DNA of 64,000 bases from Bacillus sp. HMF5848 (GTDB taxonomy: Bacteria; Bacillota; Bacilli; Bacillales; HMF5848): assembly GCF_003944835.1 (NCBI RefSeq), contig NZ_RWIV01000001.1, positions 3,833,501 through 3,897,500 of the forward strand. The letters are read 5' to 3'. A program made the translations under genes and the position numbers. The notes under the pieces were generated by a model. The model saw nothing but the letters and a program-made list of their open reading frames with translations. It was not told the origin of the DNA and ran no database searches. How positions within the stretch are numbered: position 1 is the stretch's first letter; every line of letters starts with the position of its first letter. Of this stretch, positions 55,081 to 64,000 are shown piece by piece.

Positions 55081-58000
55081 CTATAGTTTGATAAGCTTAC
55101 GACGATATACGAAAGCTGTTAAAGCTAAGATCATTAATACAACTACTGCACCAGCGCCTGGATGGAAGATTCCATATACGACACCAACAGCTGGAGCAAG
55201 CATAACACGAACTGCTCCTTTTAAGAATGCATTGTCTGCAATTGCTTGTGCAATTGGAGGTGACACTTCATAGTAGAAGTCTACGAATTTAGCACCTAAT
55301 GCATTTGTTAATAGCACTTGGTCACGGAAGTTACGTAATAATGTAACTTGACTATGGAACTTCGTACCGAATGCAGCTGTAGCGATAAAACATTCATCAA
55401 TGCCGTCAACTGTTGTTGTAACTTCTTTCGAGTTACCATTAATATCCTCTGCTATAACAACAATCTGAGCTTGATTCTCTTGAGCAGGAATCACAATTTC
55501 ATATGTGCCATCTTGTTGTACTGTTGCTGTACCTAATACAACATCTCCAGCTTTTGCTGTTACAGTTGTACCCGGTGTAGCAGTTCCTGTCACCTTAGTT
55601 GATTGTGTAGATATCGGATCTACAGTTAACTCAATTTCTACAGAGTTCATAGGCGCTGCTATAATTCTACCTTCAACCTGTGGATTAACCTCGCCAACAG
55701 CATCTAAATAGCTAGTAAACACGTCATAATCTACGAAGAATAACTCCGTCATACGACCATCTTCTTTAGCTGTTTTGAAAGTTGTGTAACCATCTCCACC
55801 ATCAGCAACATATGCATTTGTAGCAACCACATATGATGCTGTTAATTCAATCGGTTCATAGCCTGTTGCAGTCTCAACCTGAACGTCATATACGCGACTA
55901 CCAGCCGGTTGTAAGGCATCAAACGAAAACTTCATACCAGCTACGTGCGGGAATCGACCAGCGTTTTCTTCTACTTTACTTACGCCGTTCTCAAGAGCTT
56001 CAATAACTTCTGCTCCTGTTAATTCTAGAGTAACTAACGTATTACCAAACGGCATCGTTGTTAACACTTCACCTAAAGAGATCTCACCCGCATCTATTGA
56101 AGCACGAATGCCTCCACCATTTTGAATTGCAATCGTAGCATTACCGTTTTCCTGCGCTTTCCAAAGCATCGCATCAGCGATCAAGTTACCTAGATTTGTC
56201 TCTTTAGAACGAACATCAGCACGTTCACCGTTTAATTCTACTGCTGTTTTACCTACAATAGTAGCTTTTAACGCTTCAAGCGGAGCTGCTAATTCAGCTA
56301 TACGCGCTTGTGCAGTAGCATCTTCTGTATAAGTTGATACTTCTAGCAATGCTTCATTCCATGCCGTTAAAATACCAGTTGTATCGAATTTTACATCTAG
56401 ACGACCTAATAATTCACCATATTCCGAAGCTTGAACAATGATAGTTGGTTCTGAATCAACATTAAATACAGTTGGAGCATCTAATTGAGTATGGCTATGG
56501 CCACCTACGATGATATCAATACCTTCTACTTCGTTAGCTAAGATTTGATCATACTTGTAGCCTAAATGCGTTAAAGCAATGATCTTATTTACACCTTGAG
56601 TTTGAAGCATACCAATCGTTTCAGATGCTTTTTCTAGATAGTTTTCGAAGATGATGTTTTCGCCTGGGTTTGCTAAAATAGCTGTTTCTTCAGTTGTTAA
56701 ACCGAATACTCCAATCTTTTCACCGTTCACATCAAGCACAACAGCCGGGTAAATGCTATTTGCAACACCTGGGTTACCAATTTCATCTTTATAAAAATCA
56801 CTTAAATGTGATTCGTTAGTGTAATTAATATTTGCACTCACAATCGGGAAGTTCGCTGCCTTAATAAAGTTAGCTAACACTTCAGGACCCTTATCGAACT
56901 CATGGTTACCTGGAACCATAGCATCGTAGCCCATCATATTCATAAACTCTACATCTGCAAGACCTTCATACAGATTGAAGAATAACGTTCCTGAGAATAC
57001 GTCACCTGCATCTAATAAGATGGAATTAACTACTTCACTACGCACTTCGTTAACTGCTGTGATACGTTTTGCTACATCATCTAAGTGAGCATGAGTATCA
57101 TTTGTGTGCATTACTGTTAAACTGAACTTTTCAGTTGTGAAGTTTAAATCTTCAGCAAAACGAACGCGAATGCGATTGCCTGCTGCACCTGAAGATGCAA
57201 TACCTTGAACTGAGATGTAATCTCCTACATCAAATCTTTCAAGTCCTAATGGTAAGTATCCATCAGTAAGAATATGTGCATCCGTTACACCGTCATTAAC
57301 TAGCATGAAACTTCCTGCATCGTTAATTTCAGTAAGAGTACCTTCTAATTTTACTAATTGACCATTGTATGTGCCATCCACTACATCTTGCGCTGAAACA
57401 TCACGAGGTTGAATTTCTGTTCCCGGACCTACGTAAAGAATTTCCATATCGAAATTCTCGTACTCTAACTCCATTTCACCCTCGAAGAATGTGACACCAC
57501 CTGTAGCAATAACAACTGTTCCAACCGGTAAATCTTTACCTTGTGAACCGAATAGTGAAATACCACCCGTTTCATCTTGAATATACACTGTGTCAAAGAA
57601 CTTACCTGTAGGTGCTGTTACAACACCTTTTACAGTTACAATGTCCCCTTCTTCAGCTGTCTCACGAACTTGACCAATTGGTTGAATTCGATCATAATCA
57701 GCTAACCAATCCATTGCTGTTAAAGTAAATGAAGTGTTACTTACATCATTAACAATTTCATAGTCAGAATAGAAGTGACGACCTGCTACGATAACACGAC
57801 CTTCACCTACATATTCTTTTGCAACGATAGGAATATCTGCTCCATCAGGTCCAGATGTTTGGTTCGGATCATCTTCTGTTCCAATAGCTTCGTTATACGT
57901 ATAGAAGCCATCAGCTACACTATAGTTATAAGATGTTGGGTTACCCGCTACTAAGATTTCAAGACCTGTAGCTGGGTCATTTGTTAATGCTCCTAAGTTT

Positions 58001-61000
58001 TCATCAACAAGTGATGAACCACTGAAGAAACGAATTGCTTCTAAGTTGTCATTTAAACCACTGATAGTTGAAGGCATCGTGTAAGCATACACAGACCATT
58101 TCATACCACCACTAAACTTATCAGATGTATTTGGCTCATATACGTTGTCGTTGTTAATACGAATACCTGAACCAATAGCTTCTAACACTGGATTTAACTT
58201 TTGATTATCAAAGTTAAAGTTCGATTTAGATGCAAGCATTAATGAGCCACCAGCTTGGACCCAGCTGTTAATTGCTGTAATTTCATCCTGCGTAAAGTTT
58301 TTATCAGGTGCATTTACAACTAATACATCATAATCTGCTAAAAGACTAGCTGTAATAGGGTCAGTATTAATTTTTGCTTGATAGCCGTTACGACGTAACA
58401 ATTCCATAAACTCGTTCATAGAACCCGGTACGTCCGCGTTGTTATGCGCATCATCAATTAATACTTTTTTGTTGTTAGATTGTACAACTTTTATAGATTT
58501 CTGAATTTCAGTAACAGTTGTAACGTTAGGAATTTCTGTTAGAACAGCAATAATCTTATCTTGTCCAGATTGCTCAGGAATCCACGTTACAGACGTTGTA
58601 CCTTTTTTACCTGGTGAAATATATTCAATTGTACCAGTAGAAATCAGGTTTTCTGCGCTAACTGTTCCACGATAGAATGTTACTTCCAAGTTTTCAACTG
58701 GACGCACACCCATGTTAGACACAGTCGCTTTTAATTCTGTTTCAGAACCAGGCACACTTGGGTCAGGATTTACATCAAGACCTGTTAATTTAACATCCAA
58801 TTCTCCACCAGATGTAAAAATGGCACTTGCTGTTGTCCATAGGTTCTCTGTATGAATAACCTTAACAACATACCAATTTGCACCTTCACCATCTGTGATT
58901 GTTGGATTCCAATCATAAGATGTTAGTTCACCAACTTTTACTGACTTTACAATGTTACCACCGTTTGTAATGATTTGAATCTCATCAATAGGGTTGTCTA
59001 AATCTTTTACTGAGATTTCAAAGTTGATATCTGATCCATCTTCTATATCTAATGTACTACCCATCCAGAAACCATTCGCTTTTACCTTAAGTTCAGTGTC
59101 ACGAGCTTCTGTTGAGTACACACGACGATTCTTTAGTGCTTCAAGGAATGATTCTGTTGTTAATTCTTCAGCAACAACAGCTGTTAAGTTATCAGGTACA
59201 CCCCAGTTAGTAGAGTGGTTGTCTTGACCGTTAATTGCACCAACGTGCCAGCCGTTATCCATTGCTTTGAAGAAATGTTCTTCAGCACGGGCATAGCTAT
59301 ACGGAGGAGCACCGTTACCTACTTCAATCATAGCCATTAAGTGGTCAATCTCTGGTACATACGATAAATCGTTGAATGAATCACTTGGCCAGTTCGGATG
59401 GTTGAACGCCGCTACAACATTCTCTTCTGTTGTTAACCAATTATAAAAATCGTTTAATTCTGTTACAGTTTTCTTCGCTTCCACATAATCGTTTGAATTC
59501 CAAACGTTGATATGACCCCAATTGCTTGATGTCATTTCAAAACCACGTAAAGCTAGAAACTCACCAGCATGTGCTGCATTAAATGCTGCTGCCATTTGCT
59601 TTGTTTGTTCCCACTCAGAGCCAACTTTTTCAACAAATTCTTTCCGCTCTGAGATGTAATCATCACCATCTAACCAGTTTGAATGGTCAGTTACTACCAT
59701 ATAATCTAAACCTTGCTCATAAGACATTTGATACGCATCTGCTGGTGTTCCTTTGCCATCAGAGAAGCTCGTATGAGCATGCGGTACACCAAAATAGAAG
59801 TTGTATGCATCGTCTGCTTTTAACTCTTGAATGTAGAAGAAAGATACATATGTGTTTTTCGCACCAGCAATATCTTCAACTTCTACATTAATTTGATGCT
59901 CACCAATTGCTAATTCAGCAGCTGGCGTGTAGCTGAATGTAGAATCTGTTTCGTTAAAGGTTGTTTGTGCAGTCACGTCCACGCCATCAACAAATAGTGT
60001 AACCTTTGTCCAATCAATAGCTACCTCTGCAGGATCAATTTCACCTGAGATAGTCGGTAAAGTTTCTGTCACAGCTGCCATTTTAGCAGGCTTTACATTG
60101 TAGACAATTGGTAGTTTAGCCGTTTCAGGAGCTGCTTGTTTTACCATGTCAACACCGTTACGTAATTTAAGCTGTGGTGAATTGTACGCTGCCGCGATAC
60201 CTGTTATTTTGTAGTACTCGCCTACAGTATAATCAGTTGCATTAAAATCATCTGCTTTAGCAATGTATAAAGATGTTGAGCGTTTAGCAGAATCTTCAAT
60301 TTTGAAGCTATATTGACTTGAAGTATCTGTGATTTTAACCATTTCAACTGTAACCAATTTACCTTGGTTAGCGTCTAATTGATCAAGCGTGATAACAACA
60401 GGAGCTGGAACAGCCTTTGTTCCTAACTTCGTAATGTTCTCTACTGCTTCCACTTTAACTTGAATTTCACCATTATAAAGATCCATTTTTCCAACAAGCT
60501 TTACTTCGTCACCTTCAATGTAAGCTGTTAAATCAACGTTTTGACCATTTGTGTTAATTTGTATACCCGCTGTTTCATCTTGGATATACATAATTGTGTC
60601 TCTTTCAGCATGTGTAACAACACCTTGAAGTGTTACATCAGCACCTTTCGCAAGTGCTTTAGCATCTTCAATAGCTGTCACAGTAGGATCTTGAATAGGA
60701 CCTGCAAATGCTGCTACATCATCAGCTTTTCTAACGAACAACTGATAAGTTTCCTTATATTGAGAAACAATTGCTACTACGTTTACAAGGTCGCCTTCCA
60801 AAATATTAGTTAAAGTCGGCACTTTACGGATATTGATAGATTGATTGTTACTATCTGTAAGTGACGTATTACCGCTTGGATTAATTGCACCTATAGTCAC
60901 ATTCTCAAGTTTAATTAATTCACCTTCAACTGTTTCGCCAATTTGATCAATTGTTACAGTTTGAGGTGTTGGTAAAACATTTCCTTCTGACACAACATTA

Positions 61001-62421
61001 TCTACTGTGAAATTTTTGATTTCAAGCAGTCCATTATAGTCGTCGATAATACCGGTTACCTTAACAAGGTCTCCCTCTTTTAATTCAACATCATCAGACT
61101 GACCGTATAAGTTAATACCTGCCGTTGTATCTTGAATATAAATATTGCCTGAAGCTGATGTTACAATACCACGAACAGTTACTGTCTCATCTTCAGCTTT
61201 AGTACGCGCTTCTGCAATAGTGATGTAGTCAATAGGCTCTGCTAAAGTCACATCAGAAGCTTGCCTTACATGTAATTGATATGTACCTTTATATTCTGAA
61301 ACAATTGCAATCACATCTACATTGTTACCTTCTTGTATATCTGTTAAAGCTGGTACTTTACGGATGTTAATCGTATTGCCATCAACATCTGTTAAAGACG
61401 TGTTACCACCCGTATCAATAGTACCTATTGTTACATTTTCAAGCTTTATAAGCTCTCCTTCAACATCCTCGTTTACGTTAGTAATCATAACCACTTGAGG
61501 AGTTGGTAGTGTATTACCACTTGAAATAACTTCAACTGTAAAATCTTTGATTTCTCTTAAACCATTATATTCTGCTGTAGTCCCAATTACTTTTACTAGA
61601 TCTCCTTCTGTAAAAGCAACTGAATCGGTTTGGTTATATAAATTAATACCAGCTGTCTCATCTTGGATAAAAATTGTACCTGTTGAAGTTACAACACCTT
61701 CTACAGCTACCTCTGTACCAAGGTCTGCAGCTCTAGCGTCAGCAATAGGTATTAAAGCTGGTTCAGCTGTATCATCTGAACCTGAATCTCCATACACATC
61801 GTCTATTACTGAATCATCTCCACCGTATACATCATCGATTACTGTACCTGATGTATCCATAGTGTGAGAGCCTAGGTTAGAGATAGTATCTTTTGATTCT
61901 TGTACCCAATCATTTAAGTCAAAAGTCAAACTACCTGCTGTGACTGAGTTTTTACGAATCAGTGTTACGTCTTTCGTGTTTTGAATTGCTTGTCCAACAG
62001 TACCAACAATATCAATATTGTCTATACCTTTTTTCAAGACAACCGCATCATCTCCATTGAAATTCGCAACTAAATCTTGATAGGCAGCAAGCGCTAAAAT
62101 ATCAGCATTAGCACTCGGATGAGCAATAACTATTACATCACCATCCGCTAAATCCCCTGATAAAGCCAGTGTTGTTTTAGGAGCTGTATCCCCATTTGAA
62201 TAAAGCTCTACAGAATAATTTGATAAATCAACTGTACTACCCGTCCCATTATAAATCTCAATAGCTTTGTTATAGCTACCGCCTTCAATATGTTCCGAAA
62301 TGAACAAATCTGTTGCAGCCGCATTTGCTGTAAATGGTTGCATAGGCAATAAGCTAATTAATAGCATAGCTATCATAGCTATTGAGACCCATTTGCGATT
62401 TTTTCGTAAAAATCTACTCAA
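55081..62421 (-). CDS. Multi-domain secreted PHP hydrolase / 5'-nucleotidase with CFI-box C-terminal anchor
   Basis: A 2446-aa surface protein. Signal peptide about 1-35. About 36-165: lamin-tail domain (HIEGGSYNKAIEIYNGTGST). About 220-760: three tandem YhcR-type OB modules (VEGVVTSTGTIFIQDETAGI, LIKLENVTIG). About 875-1150: PHP metal-dependent hydrolase (FGVPHAHTSFSDGKGTP, VVTDHSNW, INGQDNHSTNWG). About 1207-1307: CARDB-like. About 1317-1573: DUF4350-like. About 1577-1753: fourth OB module. About 1770-2290: calcineurin-type 5'-nucleotidase (HTNDTHAHLDD, PGNHEFDKG, GGHSHTQLD, then NGGGIRASI). About 2345-2440: CFI-box (ECFIATAAFGTK), a membrane span and basic tail (YRRKLIKL). Start TTG behind GGGGG. 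Probably degrades extracellular nucleotides or phosphate esters. B. subtilis YhcR is a partial relative. Confidence 0.9.
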   Translation of the reverse strand: MSRFLRKNRKWVSIAMIAMLLISLLPMQPFTANAAATDLFISEHIEGGSYNKAIEIYNGTGSTVDLSNYSVELYSNGDTAPKTTLALSGDLADGDVIVIAHPSANADILALAAYQDLVANFNGDDAVVLKKGIDNIDIVGTVGQAIQNTKDVTLIRKNSVTAGSLTFDLNDWVQESKDTISNLGSHTMDTSGTVIDDVYGGDDSVIDDVYGDSGSDDTAEPALIPIADARAADLGTEVAVEGVVTSTGTIFIQDETAGINLYNQTDSVAFTEGDLVKVIGTTAEYNGLREIKDFTVEVISSGNTLPTPQVVMITNVNEDVEGELIKLENVTIGTIDTGGNTSLTDVDGNTINIRKVPALTDIQEGNNVDVIAIVSEYKGTYQLHVRQASDVTLAEPIDYITIAEARTKAEDETVTVRGIVTSASGNIYIQDTTAGINLYGQSDDVELKEGDLVKVTGIIDDYNGLLEIKNFTVDNVVSEGNVLPTPQTVTIDQIGETVEGELIKLENVTIGAINPSGNTSLTDSNNQSINIRKVPTLTNILEGDLVNVVAIVSQYKETYQLFVRKADDVAAFAGPIQDPTVTAIEDAKALAKGADVTLQGVVTHAERDTIMYIQDETAGIQINTNGQNVDLTAYIEGDEVKLVGKMDLYNGEIQVKVEAVENITKLGTKAVPAPVVITLDQLDANQGKLVTVEMVKITDTSSQYSFKIEDSAKRSTSLYIAKADDFNATDYTVGEYYKITGIAAAYNSPQLKLRNGVDMVKQAAPETAKLPIVYNVKPAKMAAVTETLPTISGEIDPAEVAIDWTKVTLFVDGVDVTAQTTFNETDSTFSYTPAAELAIGEHQINVEVEDIAGAKNTYVSFFYIQELKADDAYNFYFGVPHAHTSFSDGKGTPADAYQMSYEQGLDYMVVTDHSNWLDGDDYISERKEFVEKVGSEWEQTKQMAAAFNAAHAGEFLALRGFEMTSSNWGHINVWNSNDYVEAKKTVTELNDFYNWLTTEENVVAAFNHPNWPSDSFNDLSYVPEIDHLMAMIEVGNGAPPYSYARAEEHFFKAMDNGWHVGAINGQDNHSTNWGVPDNLTAVVAEELTTESFLEALKNRRVYSTEARDTELKVKANGFWMGSTLDIEDGSDINFEISVKDLDNPIDEIQIITNGGNIVKSVKVGELTSYDWNPTITDGEGANWYVVKVIHTENLWTTASAIFTSGGELDVKLTGLDVNPDPSVPGSETELKATVSNMGVRPVENLEVTFYRGTVSAENLISTGTIEYISPGKKGTTSVTWIPEQSGQDKIIAVLTEIPNVTTVTEIQKSIKVVQSNNKKVLIDDAHNNADVPGSMNEFMELLRRNGYQAKINTDPITASLLADYDVLVVNAPDKNFTQDEITAINSWVQAGGSLMLASKSNFNFDNQKLNPVLEAIGSGIRINNDNVYEPNTSDKFSGGMKWSVYAYTMPSTISGLNDNLEAIRFFSGSSLVDENLGALTNDPATGLEILVAGNPTSYNYSVADGFYTYNEAIGTEDDPNQTSGPDGADIPIVAKEYVGEGRVIVAGRHFYSDYEIVNDVSNTSFTLTAMDWLADYDRIQPIGQVRETAEEGDIVTVKGVVTAPTGKFFDTVYIQDETGGISLFGSQGKDLPVGTVVIATGGVTFFEGEMELEYENFDMEILYVGPGTEIQPRDVSAQDVVDGTYNGQLVKLEGTLTEINDAGSFMLVNDGVTDAHILTDGYLPLGLERFDVGDYISVQGIASSGAAGNRIRVRFAEDLNFTTEKFSLTVMHTNDTHAHLDDVAKRITAVNEVRSEVVNSILLDAGDVFSGTLFFNLYEGLADVEFMNMMGYDAMVPGNHEFDKGPEVLANFIKAANFPIVSANINYTNESHLSDFYKDEIGNPGVANSIYPAVVLDVNGEKIGVFGLTTEETAILANPGENIIFENYLEKASETIGMLQTQGVNKIIALTHLGYKYDQILANEVEGIDIIVGGHSHTQLDAPTVFNVDSEPTIIVQASEYGELLGRLDVKFDTTGILTAWNEALLEVSTYTEDATAQARIAELAAPLEALKATIVGKTAVELNGERADVRSKETNLGNLIADAMLWKAQENGNATIAIQNGGGIRASIDAGEISLGEVLTTMPFGNTLVTLELTGAEVIEALENGVSKVEENAGRFPHVAGMKFSFDALQPAGSRVYDVQVETATGYEPIELTASYVVATNAYVADGGDGYTTFKTAKEDGRMTELFFVDYDVFTSYLDAVGEVNPQVEGRIIAAPMNSVEIELTVDPISTQSTKVTGTATPGTTVTAKAGDVVLGTATVQQDGTYEIVIPAQENQAQIVVIAEDINGNSKEVTTTVDGIDECFIATAAFGTKFHSQVTLLRNFRDQVLLTNALGAKFVDFYYEVSPPIAQAIADNAFLKGAVRVMLAPAVGVVYGIFHPGAGAVVVLMILALTAFVYRRKLIKL

Positions 62422-62668
62422 GTTCTTTTCCCCCTTTTTATAATAAAAAATATTATTTCAGGAACGTATTCCTATTTACTAATGGGAAAATAGGAATCCC
62501 CACCAATATTAATCTAACATATATCAATTAACTAAATATATAATAAATGTAAAATTTTTCGTCAATTTTTTTTACAATGAATTAACATTAATGTCGAAAT
62601 CAGTTAAACTATTTACGGTACTATTAAAACTGTTCTTTAAAAGAAAAAAACATAGGGGTGTATTACTA

Positions 62669-63781
62669 GTGAAAAAACTATTTGCCATGAATACATATAT
62701 AGCCTTAATTATTATTCTACTAACTACTGTATTCACAAGCTATTCAGTATCAGCTCATGCTCTTAGTGCTAGTTTTGGGACTTTAGAAATTACTGAAAAT
62801 GAAGCTAGCTTCACATTTTCAATAGATGAATTATCTGTTATTGAATCTGTAAATTTAGACCAAAACAATGATGGGAAGCTATCAACAGAAGAAGTGTCGT
62901 CCGCTACGTCTGCAATTAACGAATGGATAGGACGAAACCTCACTATCCAAGTCAACGGCATGACACAGCGTCTGAGTATTACCAACATGATGTTAGAGCC
63001 TAAAAATGATTTAACAGTATTAACAAGTTCATTTACATTCCCAGTGAGTGATGCATCTGAAACAATTACTATTGTTGATAACTTTTACAAAGATTCAAAG
63101 GACAACACAACATATACGCATTTTCTATCCATTAAACAAGGGGATTCTACTAATGAATTTCTTTTTAAAGGCGATAACCGTGAGCTAAACGTAGAATTAG
63201 CAACAGCCGCAGGGGAAGAGGTTCAAGTGTCAGGGAACCCATGGTGGCAATTTTTTGTGTTAGGAATGGAGCACATAATTACAGGCTACGACCATCTATT
63301 GTTCTTATTTGCTTTACTTCTAGCAAGACAAACTTTTAAGCAACTAGTTATGGTTGTGACTTCTTTTACAGTTGCACACAGCATTACACTAACACTAGGA
63401 TATTTAAATATATTCGTACTACCAGGACGTTTTGTTGAGTCTGTTATAGCCCTCAGTATCTGTTATGTAGCAATTGAGAATATTTTCAGAAAAGAAGTGA
63501 AGAACCGCTGGGGATTAACCTTTGCGTTTGGATTAATACATGGGTTGGGGTTTGCAGGTCTGTTATCTGAGATGACCATTCCAAAAAGCCATTTAGTAGC
63601 ATCACTATTAAGCTTCAATCTTGGTATTGAAGTTATTCAAATCGCGTTAGTTGCCATTCTTATCCCAATTTTAACAAGAGTACAAAAGCTAGCTAAGTAC
63701 ACAAAATATGTCCAATACGGTTCTGCTGCAATCATATTAATTGGCGCGTATTGGGTCGTTGAAAGAGTGTTTCAGCTGTAG
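62669..63781 (+). CDS. HupE/UreJ family membrane protein with extracytoplasmic EF-hand domain
   Basis: A 370-aa protein. Start proposed at the GTG at 62669 (VKKLFAMNTYIALIIILL as signal peptide, GGGGTG 10 bases upstream); an ATG at 62591 in the same frame would add 26 basic residues. The N-terminal domain (about 30-180) contains DQNNDGKLSTEE, a canonical EF-hand calcium loop. From about 185 come six or so membrane spans of the HupE_UreJ_2 type (FVLGMEHIITGYDHLLFLFA, VVTSFTVAHSITLTLGYLN, GLIHGLGFAGLLSEM) rich in conserved His/Asp. Family members are linked to nickel, cobalt or other metal uptake; the metal here is unknown. Single-gene unit. Confidence 0.85.
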   Translation: MKKLFAMNTYIALIIILLTTVFTSYSVSAHALSASFGTLEITENEASFTFSIDELSVIESVNLDQNNDGKLSTEEVSSATSAINEWIGRNLTIQVNGMTQRLSITNMMLEPKNDLTVLTSSFTFPVSDASETITIVDNFYKDSKDNTTYTHFLSIKQGDSTNEFLFKGDNRELNVELATAAGEEVQVSGNPWWQFFVLGMEHIITGYDHLLFLFALLLARQTFKQLVMVVTSFTVAHSITLTLGYLNIFVLPGRFVESVIALSICYVAIENIFRKEVKNRWGLTFAFGLIHGLGFAGLLSEMTIPKSHLVASLLSFNLGIEVIQIALVAILIPILTRVQKLAKYTKYVQYGSAAIILIGAYWVVERVFQL

Positions 63782-63818
63782 TCAGATAAACAGCAATCTC
63801 TATGGTCAACATAAAAAT

Positions 63819-63850
63819 GGAGCAAGGTGTTATTTTCAGCACCTTGCTCC
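63819..63850. terminator. Bidirectional terminator between HupE-like gene and right-edge gene
   Basis: Perfect 11-bp stem GGAGCAAGGTG/CACCTTGCTCC with a 10-nt loop. A run of A (minus-strand T tract) lies on its left side and CTTTC on its right. Confidence 0.85.
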
Positions 63851-63858
63851 CTTTCATA

Positions 63859-64000
63859 TTATCTCGGTTGAAATAACTCAATCGAATCTGCTTGTAAGCG
63901 AAACATACTAATTAATCCCGTCGCTTCATCTATTTCTTCTCCTACTTCAAGCGTACCATATGCCCATATTCCATCCTGCGTAAACTCCATTGTCTTCCCA
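63859..64000 (-). CDS. C-terminal end of an unidentified protein, cut by window edge
   Basis: The minus strand is open from the edge to a TAA at 63859-63861 and encodes about 46 residues (GKTMEFTQDGIWAYGTLEVG near the edge, then FRLQADSIELFQPR at the end). The frame ends 9 bases from the terminator hairpin, which supports a real gene end. Too little is visible to assign a function. Confidence 0.55.
   Translation of the reverse strand, partial: GKTMEFTQDGIWAYGTLEVGEEIDEATGLISMFRLQADSIELFQPR

Overview
The window looks like chromosomal DNA of a low-GC, Gram-positive member of the Bacillaceae that builds an S-layer. The evidence is strong GGAGG-type ribosome binding sites, frequent TTG and GTG starts, a SecA2/SlaP pair, a SigY-type ECF operon, DppA, and five proteins with S-layer homology (SLH) domains. 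Nearly every gene concerns the cell surface: S-layer proteins, their export and anchoring, glycan synthesis, wall hydrolases and secreted enzymes. No tRNA, rRNA, insertion sequence, phage or CRISPR array was seen.

Layout. (1) 1-13190, minus strand: a glycan cluster that reads, in transcription order, lipoprotein, O-antigen-ligase-like protein, UDP-glucose dehydrogenase, ABC permease, ABC ATPase, a giant methyltransferase/coiled-coil/glycosyltransferase, then rmlA-rmlC-rmlB-rmlD. rmlD is cut by the left edge. The order resembles the S-layer glycosylation (slg) clusters of Geobacillus. (2) 13583-16582: the probable major S-layer protein with three SLH domains, its own sigma-A promoter and a terminator. 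(3) 17144-26636: an NlpC/P60-SLH hydrolase, a DUF218 protein, a metallopeptidase-like/transglycosylase/SH3/SLH protein, a NERD protein, 22-bp repeat arrays, and a large subtilase. (4) 27126-30382: secA2-slaP. (5) 30833-35088: tagA/wecG and a UDP-ManNAc dehydrogenase, then a plus-strand operon of three secreted or membrane proteins, two of them with Ig-like folds. (6) 35188-39133: a sigY-like operon ending in ybjQ, a small orphan gene, and a chemoreceptor. (7) 39635-43439: a ugd-galU operon, dppA and a small membrane protein. (8) 43492-62421: two SLH proteins (692 and 2695 aa) that share an apparently unnamed repeat domain, an acidic membrane-anchored protein between them, and a 2446-aa secreted PHP/5'-nucleotidase with a CFI-box C-terminal anchor. 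(9) A HupE/UreJ protein and the tail of an unidentified gene at the right edge.

How it fits together (inference). RmlABCD and the Ugd enzymes supply dTDP-rhamnose and UDP-glucuronate. The giant glycosyltransferase builds and perhaps caps a chain, the ABC pair exports it, and the ligase transfers it, plausibly to the S-layer protein encoded next door. SecA2/SlaP export S-layer proteins whose signal peptides resemble that of Bacillus anthracis Sap. TagA/WecG and the ManNAc dehydrogenase probably contribute to a wall polysaccharide. The SLH enzymes remodel peptidoglycan at the lattice.

The observations most worth checking are the roughly 207-aa domain shared by two neighbouring SLH proteins, the methyltransferase/coiled-coil/glycosyltransferase fusion, the three 22-bp tandem arrays ending in one invariant unit, and the hairpins with a constant AGAACCGTCCCC core and covarying stems.
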